Position numbers and translations under genes: made by a program
Assembly: GCA_031216915.1 (NCBI GenBank)
Contig: CM062296.1
Location: 662,285,838-662,349,837, forward strand
Direction: 5' to 3'
DNA: 64,000 bases
Origin: Pictodentalium vernedei
Taxonomy: Eukaryota > Mollusca > Scaphopoda > Dentaliida > Dentaliidae
Shown: positions 46,490 through 58,600 of the stretch, piece after piece
Numbering within the stretch: the stretch's first letter is position 1
Layout: every line of letters starts with the position of its first letter
The notes under the pieces: model-generated
The model's input: only the letters and a program-made list of their open reading frames with translations
Database searches by the model: none
What the model was told of the DNA's origin: nothing

Positions 46490-47190
46490 AGAATGGGAAC
46501 ATCTCCGTGGAACAGCATGAACATGCAAAATTGGACAGCTAGACTGCAGTCTAATGTGCTTCATCGATCAAGCAAAGGAAGAAGCCATATCTGCGACCGG
46601 CCGCGGATGCAATGCGGAAGGAGCGTCCCGAACCACAAGTATGTACAGGCGTCCCAACTCACTAAAGTTTCTCGAAGCGGAAACAGTCGACCCCGACTGC
46701 TGATGGAACGGAGAGGGTTCTCCAGAGGGCGGTCTGGCTTCAGACCTCGCCGAGCATTCCATTTAGAAACCTGTAGGCTTCTACCCCTTAGCGTGTTTTT
46801 CCATGGAAGAAGAGGAAGCCGTAACAACAGTCGACCCCGGCTGAAGTGTGGAAGGAGCATCCCGACTCGCACATTTCAGATGGGTGCTCTGACTCATTGA
46901 AGTTTCTCACGACAAAAAACAGTCGACCCCAACTGCTGATGGGCGGACAACGCTCTCCAACTCGCGATCTTACCCCAGATCTCGCCGAGTATCCCGTTGA
47001 GAAATTTGTAGAAGAAGAAGCCATAACCGCAGATGACCCTGGCAGCAGTGTGGAAGGAACACCCCGACATGTGTTTGGACTCATAGTTTCTCGCAACAGA
47101 CACAGTCAACCCTGACTGCTAACGGGACGGAGAGGGTTCTCCAACTCGTGATCTGACCCAGAGCTCGCCGAGAAACTTTCAAGCTGCTTC
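46490..47190. repeat. Tandem repeat, about 3 units of 190-230 bp, inside DIRS D
   Basis: CAGTCGACCCC.ACTGCTGAT, GGACGGAGAGGGTTCTCCA, GACC.CAGA.CTCGCCGAG and GAAGGAGC.TCCCGA recur near 46560-46770, 46820-46980 and 47035-47180. The position matches the duplicated gag-like region of copies A-C. Confidence 0.7.
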
Positions 47191-48559
47191 TCCTTTTGCC
47201 ATCGTTGCTGGGTGAGCTTTATATTATGAGGTGCTTGCTCTACCCACATTATATTACTCGAGCGCAATGGACCGACCTGGCGTCCTGGCTCCCAAAGAGG
47301 GACAACCGCTTCACCAGTCGAGCTAGCTGCATGCAGAGGATTAAGCAAACTAACTAGAGACCTCGATCCTGTGCAAAATATTATGAGCACCTTGGCAGCT
47401 AGCTATAATTACTCATCCGAGCGGGACTCATCAGAGTGCGACGATGACAGCATGTAATGGACAGGTGTCATAGTACCATCACCATGTTCTTGTTCCTCTG
47501 AAAAAGAGACTGAAAAACTAGTATTTGCCAGTGTTGAAAGCTCCTACATCAGAACTTCACCGCCCAACACACAGGTCGACACCTGTTTCCAACGTTCGCA
47601 TCCCATAGTACAAGTACTGAAGGAGTGTCGCGACTACTGGCAAACAACAAGCATTAAATCCAAGGCTGGCCAGACTTACACTAAGTACCAATTATTATAA
47701 TAAATACAATAATAATGAAGCGAAAGTCATAAGTTCACTGCTTTCCCAATAATACAGAATAAACATCGCAAGGATACATAACATAGACAATCACAGAAGA
47801 TTTCGAAAATATTAGAAATTTTTTTTTTTTTAAATCTTGAATGAAGCCTTAGTGCCCCAAGGGAACCTTATGAGCCCAAGGGCATCCTGACAGAGCCTAA
47901 GTGTGGACAATCACTACCAAATTAAAGCTAAACTACCGGAATAATAATAAGATATAACATGTATCCTAATGGAACTAAACACTGAATTAATACAAATCCA
48001 AAATGTTATTGAACAGACAACAATGTCAAGAGGAAAAACTGGAAACTAACCAACAACAGGCACAACAAATGCCCAGAGTCAGTAACCGATCAACAACCAC
48101 CTGATGCAAAGCTAGATCTTCAAATGAAGAAAAAACAATGCATCTGGTAGAAGTTGCAAGAATACAAAACGTCCTGAACAGAAATGAACAAGACGTAAAC
48201 ATAGGGGATAAAAAAGAATACCTATTCTGTTTACAAGTTAAACTCCCAAGAATTTAATAAAAAATTCTTCAATAAAAAAGGCGAAAGAGCTTGGGACTAT
48301 AACAGAAGGGTTCAGAAGAGGGAAGGGGAGTAATACTAACGAAACAACAATGGAGTCATATTATAATGACGACGTTCAGAAGCATATCTCAAAATTGGGG
48401 AACATGAATAATTTTACAAAAAAATTATAAAGTTACAGCCCTGAACATCCAAAACACCGTAATTCACTTCCAGCATCCTGCTAAACTGTTGATTCCATGA
48501 AAACCATCATTGATTTGTGTGTGGCATCTTCAAAAATGAGAATTTATTGCACAGATGTC

Positions 48560-50778
48560 AGGCCTTCAAATAAGAAAAATTTGCATAACCCGAAAAAAGG
48601 TTATGCGGAAAAAGTTTGCTTAACCTTTTTTCATTTGCATAACCCGTTTTCCAATTTTTCAGAATTGTGAGTTATGTAACACTGAAACACGTCTAGAGAC
48701 CACTGTCACTTATGTATACCTTCTGTACCGTTTGTTTATTATGTATATGTATCACTTTACTAAACACCATGAATAAAAAAAGACTACCCCCGTTGAAATA
48801 TAATTTTGACAAATGGTTTAATAAATATATTTTCACTTACTGTTATATATTCCCCCTTTTCTATACTATAGTATAGTATAGTGGACTGACATTAAACTGT
48901 GGACAATATTTCAAGAGCATCATCTGACATTTCACCGTGACTGCCGACCCCACAGGTCATAAGGTAAGTTGAATGAAACTTCTTCAGGGTGCCGACTACA
49001 GGACATCATGGGGACACAGCCCGACACTGTCACACACAAGCGAACTTTTCATGCCCGGTTGTTTCAAAATTGTCGGGTGCTATAATTGGCACGTGATCTT
49101 ATTGTTTACATCCATAGTCGGTTTCAACTTTTCCTCTTGAATTTGACTTGGAAAATTGTCTGAAAGATCACCCCTGGACAGCGGCGATTCATGAATAATC
49201 CCCATGATTCAGCTATTGGTGGTCTGAACCTCGTTATAACAATGATATCAAGGCTCGTCAATGCCAAAATAGATTACGCCCAATGGAATTTGATTGAATG
49301 TACCACACACACAAAAGTCATTTCCGAAAACTTTGCGAATTTCGGGGACTCGAAAATACATGCACAGTGTGAGTGTTGCCAAATATTGACGTGGGATTTC
49401 ACGAACACGTGTCGACACACGTGCTTGGAGTTTCCCAAGACAAAATTTGTCTTCACTCTCAAAGTATCAGTGTGGTCGTGAGAATGACGCTTAAATTATA
49501 AAATCAATTTCGAAGGCAAAGTTAAATTTGTTGATTAATGAATACAGAAAAGTTTTAATAGCAGAGATATATATCATAGATAATGATAGAATAAAATAAA
49601 TGTTTCGAAATTTTCCAATATGATAAGAAAGTCTTCTTTCTGCAAAGGCATCAGTTTGCCCAGGGCTGATTAATTATGCACAGACAGCACGTGGTTTTCA
49701 TCTTCCAATCAGCTGCTGTGATTACCGGTGAGAACCGAAAGGATGGAGATACAGATTGCTGTTCCAAGTCGTGGATAACGACTGATAAAATGTGGTTCAA
49801 TTTCCTCTTGTTCAAACTCCGACTCGGGGCACAGAGTACTGCCGACCACGTGCTTAGAGTTTTTCCTTTGGGCAAAAAGCTGGGAAATACTCATTTTGTG
49901 CTGTGTTATTATTCTAGCATATTTGAGAAAAAATAAATTGACTCGCTCTCTTTTGGGCAGTTTCAAAATTCAGTTCAGACTGTTAAAACTCATCATTGTT
50001 TTTTAAATGCGCTACTTGATTTGGCTCGCTCTGCGTTTATGCGAGTGGTACGCGAGTGTGTGTAATGGGGGGGGGGGGGGGGGGGGGGGTTGGTGGTGGT
50101 TTACAACAAGAAAGTTTCCTTATTCAATTCAAGATTTTGGAATCTGCGCAATCCCCCCACTCCCCCCTCCCCCCCCCCAAAACCCTGCCAGAGCTCGTGT
50201 CCTGTGCACTCGCGGCCTTCGGCATCTACTCGCCCATGTTGCCTAGGGGGCCCGGAATATTCACTCTCCCGGGGCCCGGATTTTCTCTCGACAGCCCTGG
50301 GTCCTACCCATTAATTCAGTCAACAGATTGCTATATGAAAACTATGCAACTGACAAAAAAATGGCGTAGTTTTCTCCAATAAAACCACACAAACAATAGA
50401 TATCACTGGCGTCAGCTAATCAAGCTAATCCCAATGATATCCATATTTGCATTGTTTTATTGAAGAAAGTTCAAAATATTTCAGTAACTTCGTTGGATAA
50501 AGGTTGATAATGAACTGACACGAATTCAATAACATTTTTATTATCACCCATAATGACATATGCAGTGATTATTACTGATACCGAGTTACCGACTCGTTAT
50601 ACTGCCCACTAAGAGAAAACTAAAATAAAACAAAACACAATCCCAGTCTCAGGATAAAGCAGTTAACTTCAAAGTTATAATAAACGAGCATACGATCAAT
50701 GAATGGTCTCTGATAAAAACTAGCGAACATTTGGAGGTAGATGAACGGACTTGTTCTACACTGAACAGCTTCAAGTAG
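48560..50778. other. Non-coding left part of the hAT transposon
   Basis: It holds subterminal GGTTATGC motifs (48590-48650), a TATAGTATAG tract near 48865, an impure duplication around ACGTGCTT (49420 and 49850), and a G run of about 23 at 50067-50090 with C runs near 50165. Short frames here have no recognised motif. Confidence 0.5.
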
Positions 50779-53259
50779 TTAGAACGGAGTAGGGTTATCA
50801 TCCCCCTCTGTATCTGAATCATCACTGCGTGATTTGTTGTCCGTTGAATCCATCAATACGTCTGATCCACTGTCACTGTGAGAGTCAGGAATCAGGACTG
50901 CGGTGTCTACTTTTGGGCATTTTATTTTTACATCTCCCGCAGAACCCAGTGTTTGTGATCTTTTTAAACTTTTTTGAGCAGTTTTAGGTGTCCGCCTCTG
51001 TTTCTCAGTCACATATTTTTCCGTTGCTCGAGCAACCAAGTCTCTGCGGTATTCACCTTCTGGGTGCAATGCTGCGATAACTGGTACATTTATTTTGATG
51101 AGAAGTAAGTCATTAAGGAGAGAGTTGGACATGGCTGTCCTGCTCTCACTTAGAATTCTTCTTAGAGAACTGAAACCTGCCTCGACAGTCCCCTGTGCCC
51201 ATGCAAAACTTAAACAAATCTCAATAATTAACAGAATGTTTTGAAAATTGTCATAATGATAAGTAAAAACACTGTTCCAGAATACTATTTTGTCTTTAAT
51301 TTTGGGATATTTTTTAGATTTCAACCTCTGAAGTTTCTGAAATTCCTTTCTTGCCTCCTTTGAATCGTAATTGACTTTTTCAAGAACAGCCTTGAAATGC
51401 TCTTCGATTTCTGTTATTTCAACAGAACCAAACTCTTCACTACTCTCATCCCACCTTGTGTGATCCACAATCGACATGCAGGACACTACTTTCTGTTCCC
51501 TTAATGCTGTGAATCTTTTTACAATACAGTCCTTCACAGCCGGAACAAGTTTATCTTTAGCTTTCCTCGCCTTTTCTTTCCCCGATTTAACCTTCTGCAG
51601 TTTAAACTCCTGTTCAACTTTGACTGCCATCACTAACTTCTTGTCCAAATTCACTTTTTGTTTTTCTGACAAATAACTTTTTGTTGTCAGAGTACAGGGC
51701 AATGAAGTACTACACACTTTTAAAATAACCTCGTCTGCCTCATCCGGGGGTTCGTGGCACTCAAAGCATTTATCTACTGTGGGCAATTGCATGGGGCTAT
51801 CAGCAATTGTATCTAGGTTCTCGATACACTCATCAAGCACATCAAGAATGTCACAAATTAGAGTTGACTTTGCTTCGAGCGTGAGAATAACATGAGCCGT
51901 TTCTTTGAGAACATCATGGTACATGGCGGAGCATGCGACAAAATCATAATTGAGAAGCTTCTGGTGAAAACCTCTAACTTTAATTGTCATTGCATTTGTC
52001 AATAAACCTTTCGTTTCTATTGCATTTTCAGAAAAAAGTAATAAAACACAATAATTGTATAATAGTGCATTCAAGCCCCTCTGTTTGTGTGATTGGAATC
52101 TTGTCCCATGCACTTTTGGATGCCTCACAAGACCAACACGCAATCGCTCTGCAATCAGTTGCATCAGTCTCCAGTTTTTGCCACTATTTTTAAATAGGTA
52201 AAAAACAGATTTCATGAATTCGTCAATTGCTTCAAACTCTGTGGAACATTTGAAAGAGTCCTTTATAGCTAATTCAAATTTGTGGAGTGAGCAATGAACA
52301 ACAATGAGATGATTAATTTGTTGTTTTAACACTGTGAATGCGCCTGTCTTCTGCCCCATGTTGGTACTGGCGCCGTCGGCACAAATGGAAATCATTCTAT
52401 GATTATCCTCATCTATAATGTCTATTCCATACTCATCAAATGACTTGACAAAAGCTTCTTTTACGGATGAAGCCCCCGTTCCCCCAAAATCCTTCATCCG
52501 TTGGCACGCTAACATTAGAAGAACAGGTTTCCCATCTGCAACAAATTTCACGTATACTAATTCTTTTTCATCACGGGTTTTCCTAGCTTCGGAACCGTCA
52601 GACAGACCAGATATAAATTTTGCCTTTGCCAAAATACCCTACATGTCACCCCTCAGTGTTTTTGCAATGGTTGAGATCAATTCAGTGCAGACAAATGAGG
52701 ACTTTCTCACATCGGAAATAGGAACACCGTTTTCTTTTTGCAGATCAATCAGACTAGTAAATTTACTAAAGGGCAATTCTTCTTCCGCGATCCATAATGC
52801 AGACCTAATAAGTTTTTGGTAGTTAGTTCTGTTTGAAGCAATAAAATAACTGCTTATTGAGGCCGATTCGTGGCTACTGGTGCTTGGTTGATCATCGAGT
52901 TTTGCGACAGCTCCGGACTCTTTGGCAGAAGTGCATTCCGCCTCCTCTTGTTTTTTCTGCAAGTTCAGAGCAAATTCGTGCAGAGAACCCGGTTTTAAAT
53001 GCCGTTCGATGTTTGCTCTATGGATATATGTCACTCCGTCTATATACATTTTCACGTTGTTTATGGCCATTCCCCTTAAACCACGGCGTTTTGCTTCTTG
53101 CTGAATGGACGTCCATTGACTGCTGCAAACTTTACATTTTAAATCAGTTAGACGATTGTCTATTTCATCAACCTCAACAATGAATTGTGATGCAAATGGC
53201 CAAGATTTGAATGTTTTTAAACGAACACTTTCAGTTTTTGTTTTTGTTGAATCCGTCAT
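50779..53259 (-). pseudogene. hAT transposase, 826-codon frame with one in-frame stop
   Basis: The frame starts MTDSTKTK at 53259. Residues about 35-95 carry KCKVCSSQW and later HRANIERHLKPGSLHEFA, a BED/TTF-like zinc-finger pattern. The core has ICADGASTNMGQKTGAF and VVHCSLHKFELAIKDSF, the usual hAT DGA...HC.LH..L layout, then VHGTRFQSHKQRGLNALLYN. The C-terminal WAQGTVEAGFSSLRRI...LLNDLLLIKI block is the hAT dimerisation motif. It resembles the transposases behind ZNF862/KIAA1586-like host genes. A TAG at 52639-52641 splits the frame into 206 and 619 codons; reading is otherwise open. The product cuts and pastes DNA at the element ends. With the stop, this copy is probably inactive, unless the stop is read through or polymorphic. 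Confidence 0.85.
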
Positions 53260-53872
53260 TGCTCATAAATGTGCTGCAACAGACATCCGAATTGAAAACG
53301 CAAACGATACAACGATACTGAATCTGATAGTCCCCCACGCTTCAGTCAGCGCACGTTTCCAAGAACTGGGTCTATTTTTAGAACGCTTCAAATGAGTAAA
53401 TGTCATTATAGGTGTGATACTCCTGTCAATACCGGGATAGCTGATTGCGGCGACATGCACATTTGCCGTTTGATGTCGTCATTATAATTTAGTACGAAAT
53501 TAGATCGTATTCACCAACTAATGTTCTCAAGATAGGGCGGATCATCAGTTTTTTGCACGAACGGAAAAAAGGGTTATGCCCAGAAAATTTGCATAACCTT
53601 TGCACGAACGAAACGATCGTTCATGCCGTATTTGAAGGCCTCGATGTCAATTCGAATGTTTACTGACTTGGGCCAAACAAAAGAATGATGTTTGTGCCAA
53701 TTCTGGTCTCTTCCTGGGTACTGCACATGCGCAAGTACTAAAAGTATGGAGGGCCAGATAGGACTTTTATTTTTCGGTACTGTATGCAAATTTTGGGGAT
53801 TGGGGGGGGGGGGGTTCAAAATTTGTGTTTGGCCCTTAATAATATTGAGGTTGCACCAGCTCAGGCTGGGCC

Positions 53873-53890
53873 CCCCCTCCCCCCCCCCCC

Positions 53891-53941
<51 letters not shown>
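53873..53941. repeat. (C)n(CA)n microsatellite at the right end of DIRS D
   Basis: About 25 bases of C-rich sequence followed by about 24 CA units. It sits exactly at the border where DIRS D gives way to HEF copy 3, so the last bases of the DIRS end are lost in it. Confidence 0.9.
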
Positions 53942-53943
<2 letters not shown>

Positions 53944-54333
53944 CAAATGTGGTATACCAAATATGAAAGGATTCTGACTGGCGGATCTGAAAAAGAAAAT
54001 TTTTAAAGAAATTTCCTCATATTGCAGATGTGGTATGCCAAATATCAGAAGATTCTGATTGATGGTTTGATAGAAGATTTTGAATTTTTTTTTTTAAATG
54101 TATAGGTACTATCCGAGTTATGCCCCTTGTGGTGCCCCATGTGGACATGGCAACTTTATTTGAACAAACTTGAATTGATATATGGTAAGGAAGATGCACA
54201 CCAGATTTGGTTTAATTTGGGCCAGTAGTTTGTGAGGAGAAATCAATAATGTAACGTTAACACCTGACAACGGACGATGGACGAAAAGTGATCAGTAAAG
54301 CTCCCAGTGAGCTTTGCTCAGGTGAGCTAAAAA

Positions 54334-54554
54334 TGTCCAAAATTATATATGTTGGATGACCCCTTAAGTGGGCTGCACTGTGTTGTGAGCTTTTATCAAA
54401 TTCCAGAATGGTTTGGAGAGACAAGAAATTAGTATTTGCAGCTGGAATTTTCAATCATGGTTGGCCAAATGTTTCAGTCTTATTTGTCAATCTACAGCCT
54501 CTCTTATTGCAAAAGTGGAAGGGGATTACTTTCCTCTCCACAAGACTCAAGTCT
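54334..54554. other. Unassigned intron sequence
   Basis: Between HEF copy 3 and family P copy 2. No feature was recognised. Confidence 0.4.
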
Positions 54555-54810
54555 TGCCGCTGTGGACTGGTCTTAATCCATGTGTGGGCAGTGATGTGCA
54601 TGCATACGTTTACCAGGTAATACAAATCATCAGCAAAATTTTAATTAATGAAAGCACCGGGTTGTACCCAGAGCTTCGTTAATTAAATTCTTGATGCTTA
54701 TTCCTATAATTAGTGTTTGGAATCTAACATTATTGCATCCATGGAAATATTGTCCACTCATGGAAAGAAAGTGACCAGTCCACAGTGTCCACACTATACA
54801 AAGAAATCCA
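54555..54810. repeat. Dispersed repeat (family P), copy 2, with an empty SINE site
   Basis: It matches the outer blocks of 25690-26645. CGTTTACCAGGTAATACAA at about 54607-54625 is the unoccupied version of the site that holds the SINE at 25788-26143. The palindrome AATTAATGAA...TTCGTTAATTAA follows at 54640-54690. Confidence 0.75.
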
Positions 54811-55037
54811 AGAATATTGAATCACAGATGATATTTTCGTTTGTTTTTCTTGGTTCCATAATTTGGAAATCGCAACACATTGGCATTAAGTATCACAACA
54901 GATCATAGTCTGATTGAGAAAGAGATCTCTTTCCTGATAAAATTACTCTGGAAAGATTGGATGATAGTGCATTCCCACAAATGAAAATTTCAAGAATCCA
55001 AGTAGGTTTGAAAGATTTTGACAAAAAATGCCCTCAC

Positions 55038-55252
55038 CTGTGAAACCCATGTATATGAATATTCTGGCATGACATCACTCTTACATTGACAAATTATTGT
55101 TCCCCGATTCCCCTTACATCTGTATATCAAACAAGATTTATCTGACTTGGATACTGATGAAATAGTTCCTTCATCTGCCTCATGTTCTGAACTGCTTTGT
55201 ACCTGACCAATCACTTCATCTTCAGTTGGATCTATGTAACTTTCAATGAAAC
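55038..55252 (-). CDS. PSMG1: PSMG1 internal exon (CQC...YTW exon)
   Basis: A 215-bp exon with acceptor TTCATTTTATTCTAG and donor TTTCACAG|GTGAGG on the minus strand. It has two bases of a split codon and then 71 codons, ending in phase 0. It reads FIESYIDPTEDEVIG..., a Ser/Glu-rich loop, SCLIYRCKGNRGTIICQCKS and YSYTWVSQ. Vertebrate PSMG1 has FVMNSGVWEEVGCAKLWNEW, then VFYHLKSNPSVFLCQCSCY and QYQWLEK at the matching positions, including the spacing of V, Y and W. The protein is a cytosolic chaperone of 20S proteasome assembly. An inner donor, CAAT|GTAAGAG at 55084, looks stronger and gives the phase that the next visible exon needs, but would remove the conserved V..Y.W segment. The upstream exons are not visible. 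Confidence 0.88.
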
Positions 55253-55623
55253 CTAGAATAAAATGAAAGTGTCCATGAAACTGTAGCTCAACTTGTGTAA
55301 GACGTGGACACGTATAGTATGTTACACAGCAATGACACACATCTAGGTAATGACCTGATAACAAAGGTACATGTAAAGTATTGTAAAGGTCTGTACATAA
55401 ATACTGACCGTAGCCTGTAACAAATGTACAGGTAAAGAATTGTAAAGGTGGTGACAGATGCTAAACTAGAAAAGAAACATCCTTGGGGTCAATGTTACAA
55501 TGGGGATCCCTGTATGGGGGACCATAAGCCAGATGTTAGCAATTGTTTTGGCCTGTTTGATTCAAACCTTTCTAAGGTTGATTCATACTAATTAATAAAT
55601 ATTTGTCCAGTCCTTCTTAAAAA
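55253..55623. other. PSMG1 intron sequence upstream of the exon
   Basis: It includes the acceptor tract of the exon and a short duplication, TTTACAAT(A/T)CTTTAC, at about 55375-55450. No further exon was recognised. Confidence 0.5.
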
Positions 55624-58600
55624 GTTAAAAAATTTATAGTAATTTATATATTTTTTATACTTACCAATGACCCAGACATAGCTGGTGCTAACTCTTAAAA
55701 TATAGGGCCAAACACAAATTTTGCCCCCCAATCCCCAAAATTTGCATCTAAAACTAAAGAAAACATGTCCTGAAAGGCCCTCCACACTTCGCCCCTACTG
55801 CGCATGCGCAGTGTCAAGGACGTTCCGAAATTGGCGCCATTTATCATTCTAATAACCAGTGCCTGGTAAGCGCTATGTACTCAGCGGGGAGGCAAGAGTT
55901 CCCAACTCCTGGGAGGGCCATCCCCGTCTGGGTCATTGGTAAGTATAAAAAATATATAAATTACTATAAATTTTTTAACATTTTTATACTGTACCAATGA
56001 CCCAGACATAGCTGAATAGTAAAAAGGCTGGAGGGCCAAGGACATAGAGCAAAATGGAATACGCTCAATAAAATAAAATAGAGTCATCCCCTGTAGGGAA
56101 AAGAAGTAATAGGCCTTACATGTATCTTTCTTATTTATGATAAATTAGAAAGACACAACACCTTCCAAAAATTGAGCTTCATACATCCATGTACTCTATT
56201 AATATCCAATAATCCTTATACTAATAATTTTTAAAGTAAGCCAATAATAAAGTAAGTCTAGAGAATAGAGACTCTTATACTCCTAAAAGTGTGTGAGAAT
56301 TGCATAATCATGTCCGTTGACATATGCAATATTCAAAAGCTATACTTTAAAAACTAAGACTTGAATGAATTTTATAAACTTAAACTTCTCACTAAACAAC
56401 CATCCCAATAACAGCTCAGAATTACTAACTCCGGAGGAGGTATCCCCTTGTTTTCATAGTAAAAAACAGGTGACCCAAGGGAACACCCTCCCCCCCCCCC
56501 CCCTTTTTCTTGCCCTGGGTCAAATAGCCCAGAGCGAAGAGGGCAGCCGAACGGAGACACTGCCGAAACAGACAGCCTACCTAGCTATAGTAGCAACTGT
56601 TAAGTGAATGACATTCTGAGCAGTAGAGAATAGACCTAACAATAGAGGCCTCCAGAAATGGACTCGATATTTCTGAGATAAAATTCATGAATGGATGGCT
56701 GAGCGCAATGAGCAGCCTTCAAAAATCTATAATAGCAACACTATTAATGTAAGCCCAAGAAGTAGAACTCTTACTTCATGAGCCGAAATCTTAAGCACAA
56801 CTGCTAAGCCAATGATATACCATAAGCAGTACGCTAGTTAATAGAATCCATTAACAATAAAATGGAGCGTAACGTCCTTCTACTAGACATCAAAGACAGA
56901 AGAAGCTTACGCCCTTGTAATAAACAGATATCTGTTTATAAATACATAAACTGTACCCGGAAAGAGTAAAGGCCTATGCCCATACGAAGACGGAAGGACC
57001 TTAAAATAATAGGTTCCGGATAATAGGAGCCTAACTCTTATGCAACAATCCAACCTAAATAGTAACGGAAGTATTGATTCCGAAACTATGAAAGTGAAAA
57101 TCATCCATCGATAGTGCATGAAACTCACTGACTCTACAGTAAAAGAGAAACCAACAGAATTACTGTCTAAAAGGTCAGAATTTGAAAACTACTGTTTCCA
57201 GAGGCTCAAATGATTACTTAGCTAAATAAGAACCGAAGTTAAAATCCGTATAGGAATTTAATCTAAAGATTCTAAGTCTATTTATCAAAAAGTTACTAAC
57301 TGACTTAGATAAAGAGACAAAAGACTCAAATGTAAACTATCGTAGAGTGCATAGGTATGAGGTAACATAAACCTATAACCTAAATAACAACAGGCTGCAG
57401 TAGATCTTGTGAAACAAGTATACTAAAAAATAGCAATGAGTAGTATGGAGGGATCAACCATATGAACATAATGATCCCTACACCACGACGGAAGAGCCTC
57501 CACTTTAGTCGCATAGAATAGCGAAGAAGAGGTTCTCCTATAGTAAGAAATCGCGTCCAAAGCTCGTCCAGTACAGTGCTTACAATGCAATACGGACCAC
57601 ACAACAGAATACATGAAGGTTGCGACCTTGCTGGTTGTGATAAAGATGACACGATTTACCCAGTGAAAAAAGATCCTCACATAGAGGAAGATTTCACGTT
57701 AAGACCCACAGTAGACAAGAGAGTAAATTACTCATGATCTCTGTGAAGATAGAGATGCTATCAACAGAAATATATTGTGGTTGTTTATCTTAGCAATACC
57801 TGCTAAAACAACAGCGCCGGAGGATACGCGTATCCTATCATTCCGTCCTATAGATCAATAGAGCGTTAACAGTATTAGCTCAGAGATCTGGACAAGCCAA
57901 CACATACGTCTGCAATTGATTAGCAAGCTGTGTCATAAATAAAACATCATTGGGCGCTCCCATAGATAGCAAATCTGATTAAATACTTGTTTGTTGAGAG
58001 TCCATTCTGACAGCAACAAGCGACCCGTAAGAGAACGGGAGTGCGATAAAACAATCAGACGACCCAGAATATGACGGACCAAAACTGAACTTGGTGTAGT
58101 ATAACCAACAGACGGATTCTTTCCATTAAATTGAATATCGGAAACGAAAGAGTGCCTCCCTGGTTCCGGAGATACGCCACTACTGTCGAATTAAAGGACA
58201 GGAATTTGGGCATGCGTTTCTGAATAATGTTCATGCAATGACATAAAGCAAGCCTAAAAAACATTATTCCGCCGAAGTTAAACTGATAGTTAAAAGACTG
58301 CGGAACCCAAAGACCCTGGCACTTCGAATCCGTAGGGATCAGTATATATCCCAATCTGTTTGACTGGCAACCGTCATAACAGCCACACTCGGGTCTGGCA
58401 ACTGCGGCGGCACTCTCTGAGTCAACCACCGAATGTTTGCCCCAGTCTGAATCTCTTGTAACACTAGATAGACAAGAGAATGTATAAATCAAGCAATTCA
58501 TGGATTGCCGGAAAGTTGCCGTCGAAGAGAAGCTCCTCCGAGAACGAAGCGACTCTGAGAGAGTTCTTAACCTTACTATCCACGCGAGTGGATGTAGCTA

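Larger units (their letters stand above)
48554..53648 (-). mobile_element. hAT-superfamily DNA transposon, about 5.1 kb, near-complete
   Basis: The ends AGGCCTTCAAAT (48560) and ATTTGAAGGCCT (to 53641) are inverted repeats. Further in, TTTGCATAACC and GGTTATGC motifs recur in both subterminal regions. A perfect 6-bp direct repeat, GATGTC, flanks it (48554-48559, 53643-53648). In DIRS A and B the uninterrupted site reads AGTCAGATGT. The transposase frame lies at the right end (50779-53259). The left 2.2 kb is non-coding. One stop interrupts the transposase. Confidence 0.83.
35468..53875 (-). mobile_element. DIRS-family retroelement copy D, old and heavily interrupted
   Basis: The left end (TATTTTTTATACTTACCAAT, GACCCAGACTTAGCTGG) and the right end (53660-53870, GGCCAAACAAAAG ... 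TTGCACCAGCTCAGGCTGGG) are inverted terminal repeats of about 200 bp, diverged from those of A-C. The interior at about 46220-48550 matches the right half of copies A-C at low identity (GACGTAAACAT.GGG.A, AGTTAAACTCCCAAGAA, CTAAGTGTGGACAA). Insertions inside D are a tandem-unit element (35791-36420), a LINE (36725 to about 40680) and a hAT transposon (48560-53642). It is broken many times and is the oldest copy here. Confidence 0.75.
34359..54333. mobile_element. HEF element, copy 3, split by DIRS copy D
   Basis: The start is CAAGAGGCCACAAGGGGCCT followed by CGCTCACCTGAC; the end is AGCTCCCAGTGAGCTTTGCT, then CAGGTGAGCTAAAAA at about 54319-54333. The left part (34680-35465) holds about five units with ACCAAATATGAAAGGATTCT and GAAGAAGATTTTTAAAGAAA, and the same unit resumes at 53945-54030 after the DIRS. 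Without the insertion it would be about 1.5 kb. Its internal tandem unit differs from that of copies 1 and 2 while the ends are shared. Confidence 0.7.

Noticed and set aside
50007-50382. Gly-rich and Pro-rich frames around the G and C runs
   Set aside because: Low-complexity translations of homopolymer runs within the hAT non-coding part.
54990-55364. Reading the whole 124-codon minus-strand frame as a single-exon gene
   Set aside because: Only 55038-55252 resembles PSMG1 and it has splice borders on both sides; the flanks are intron.
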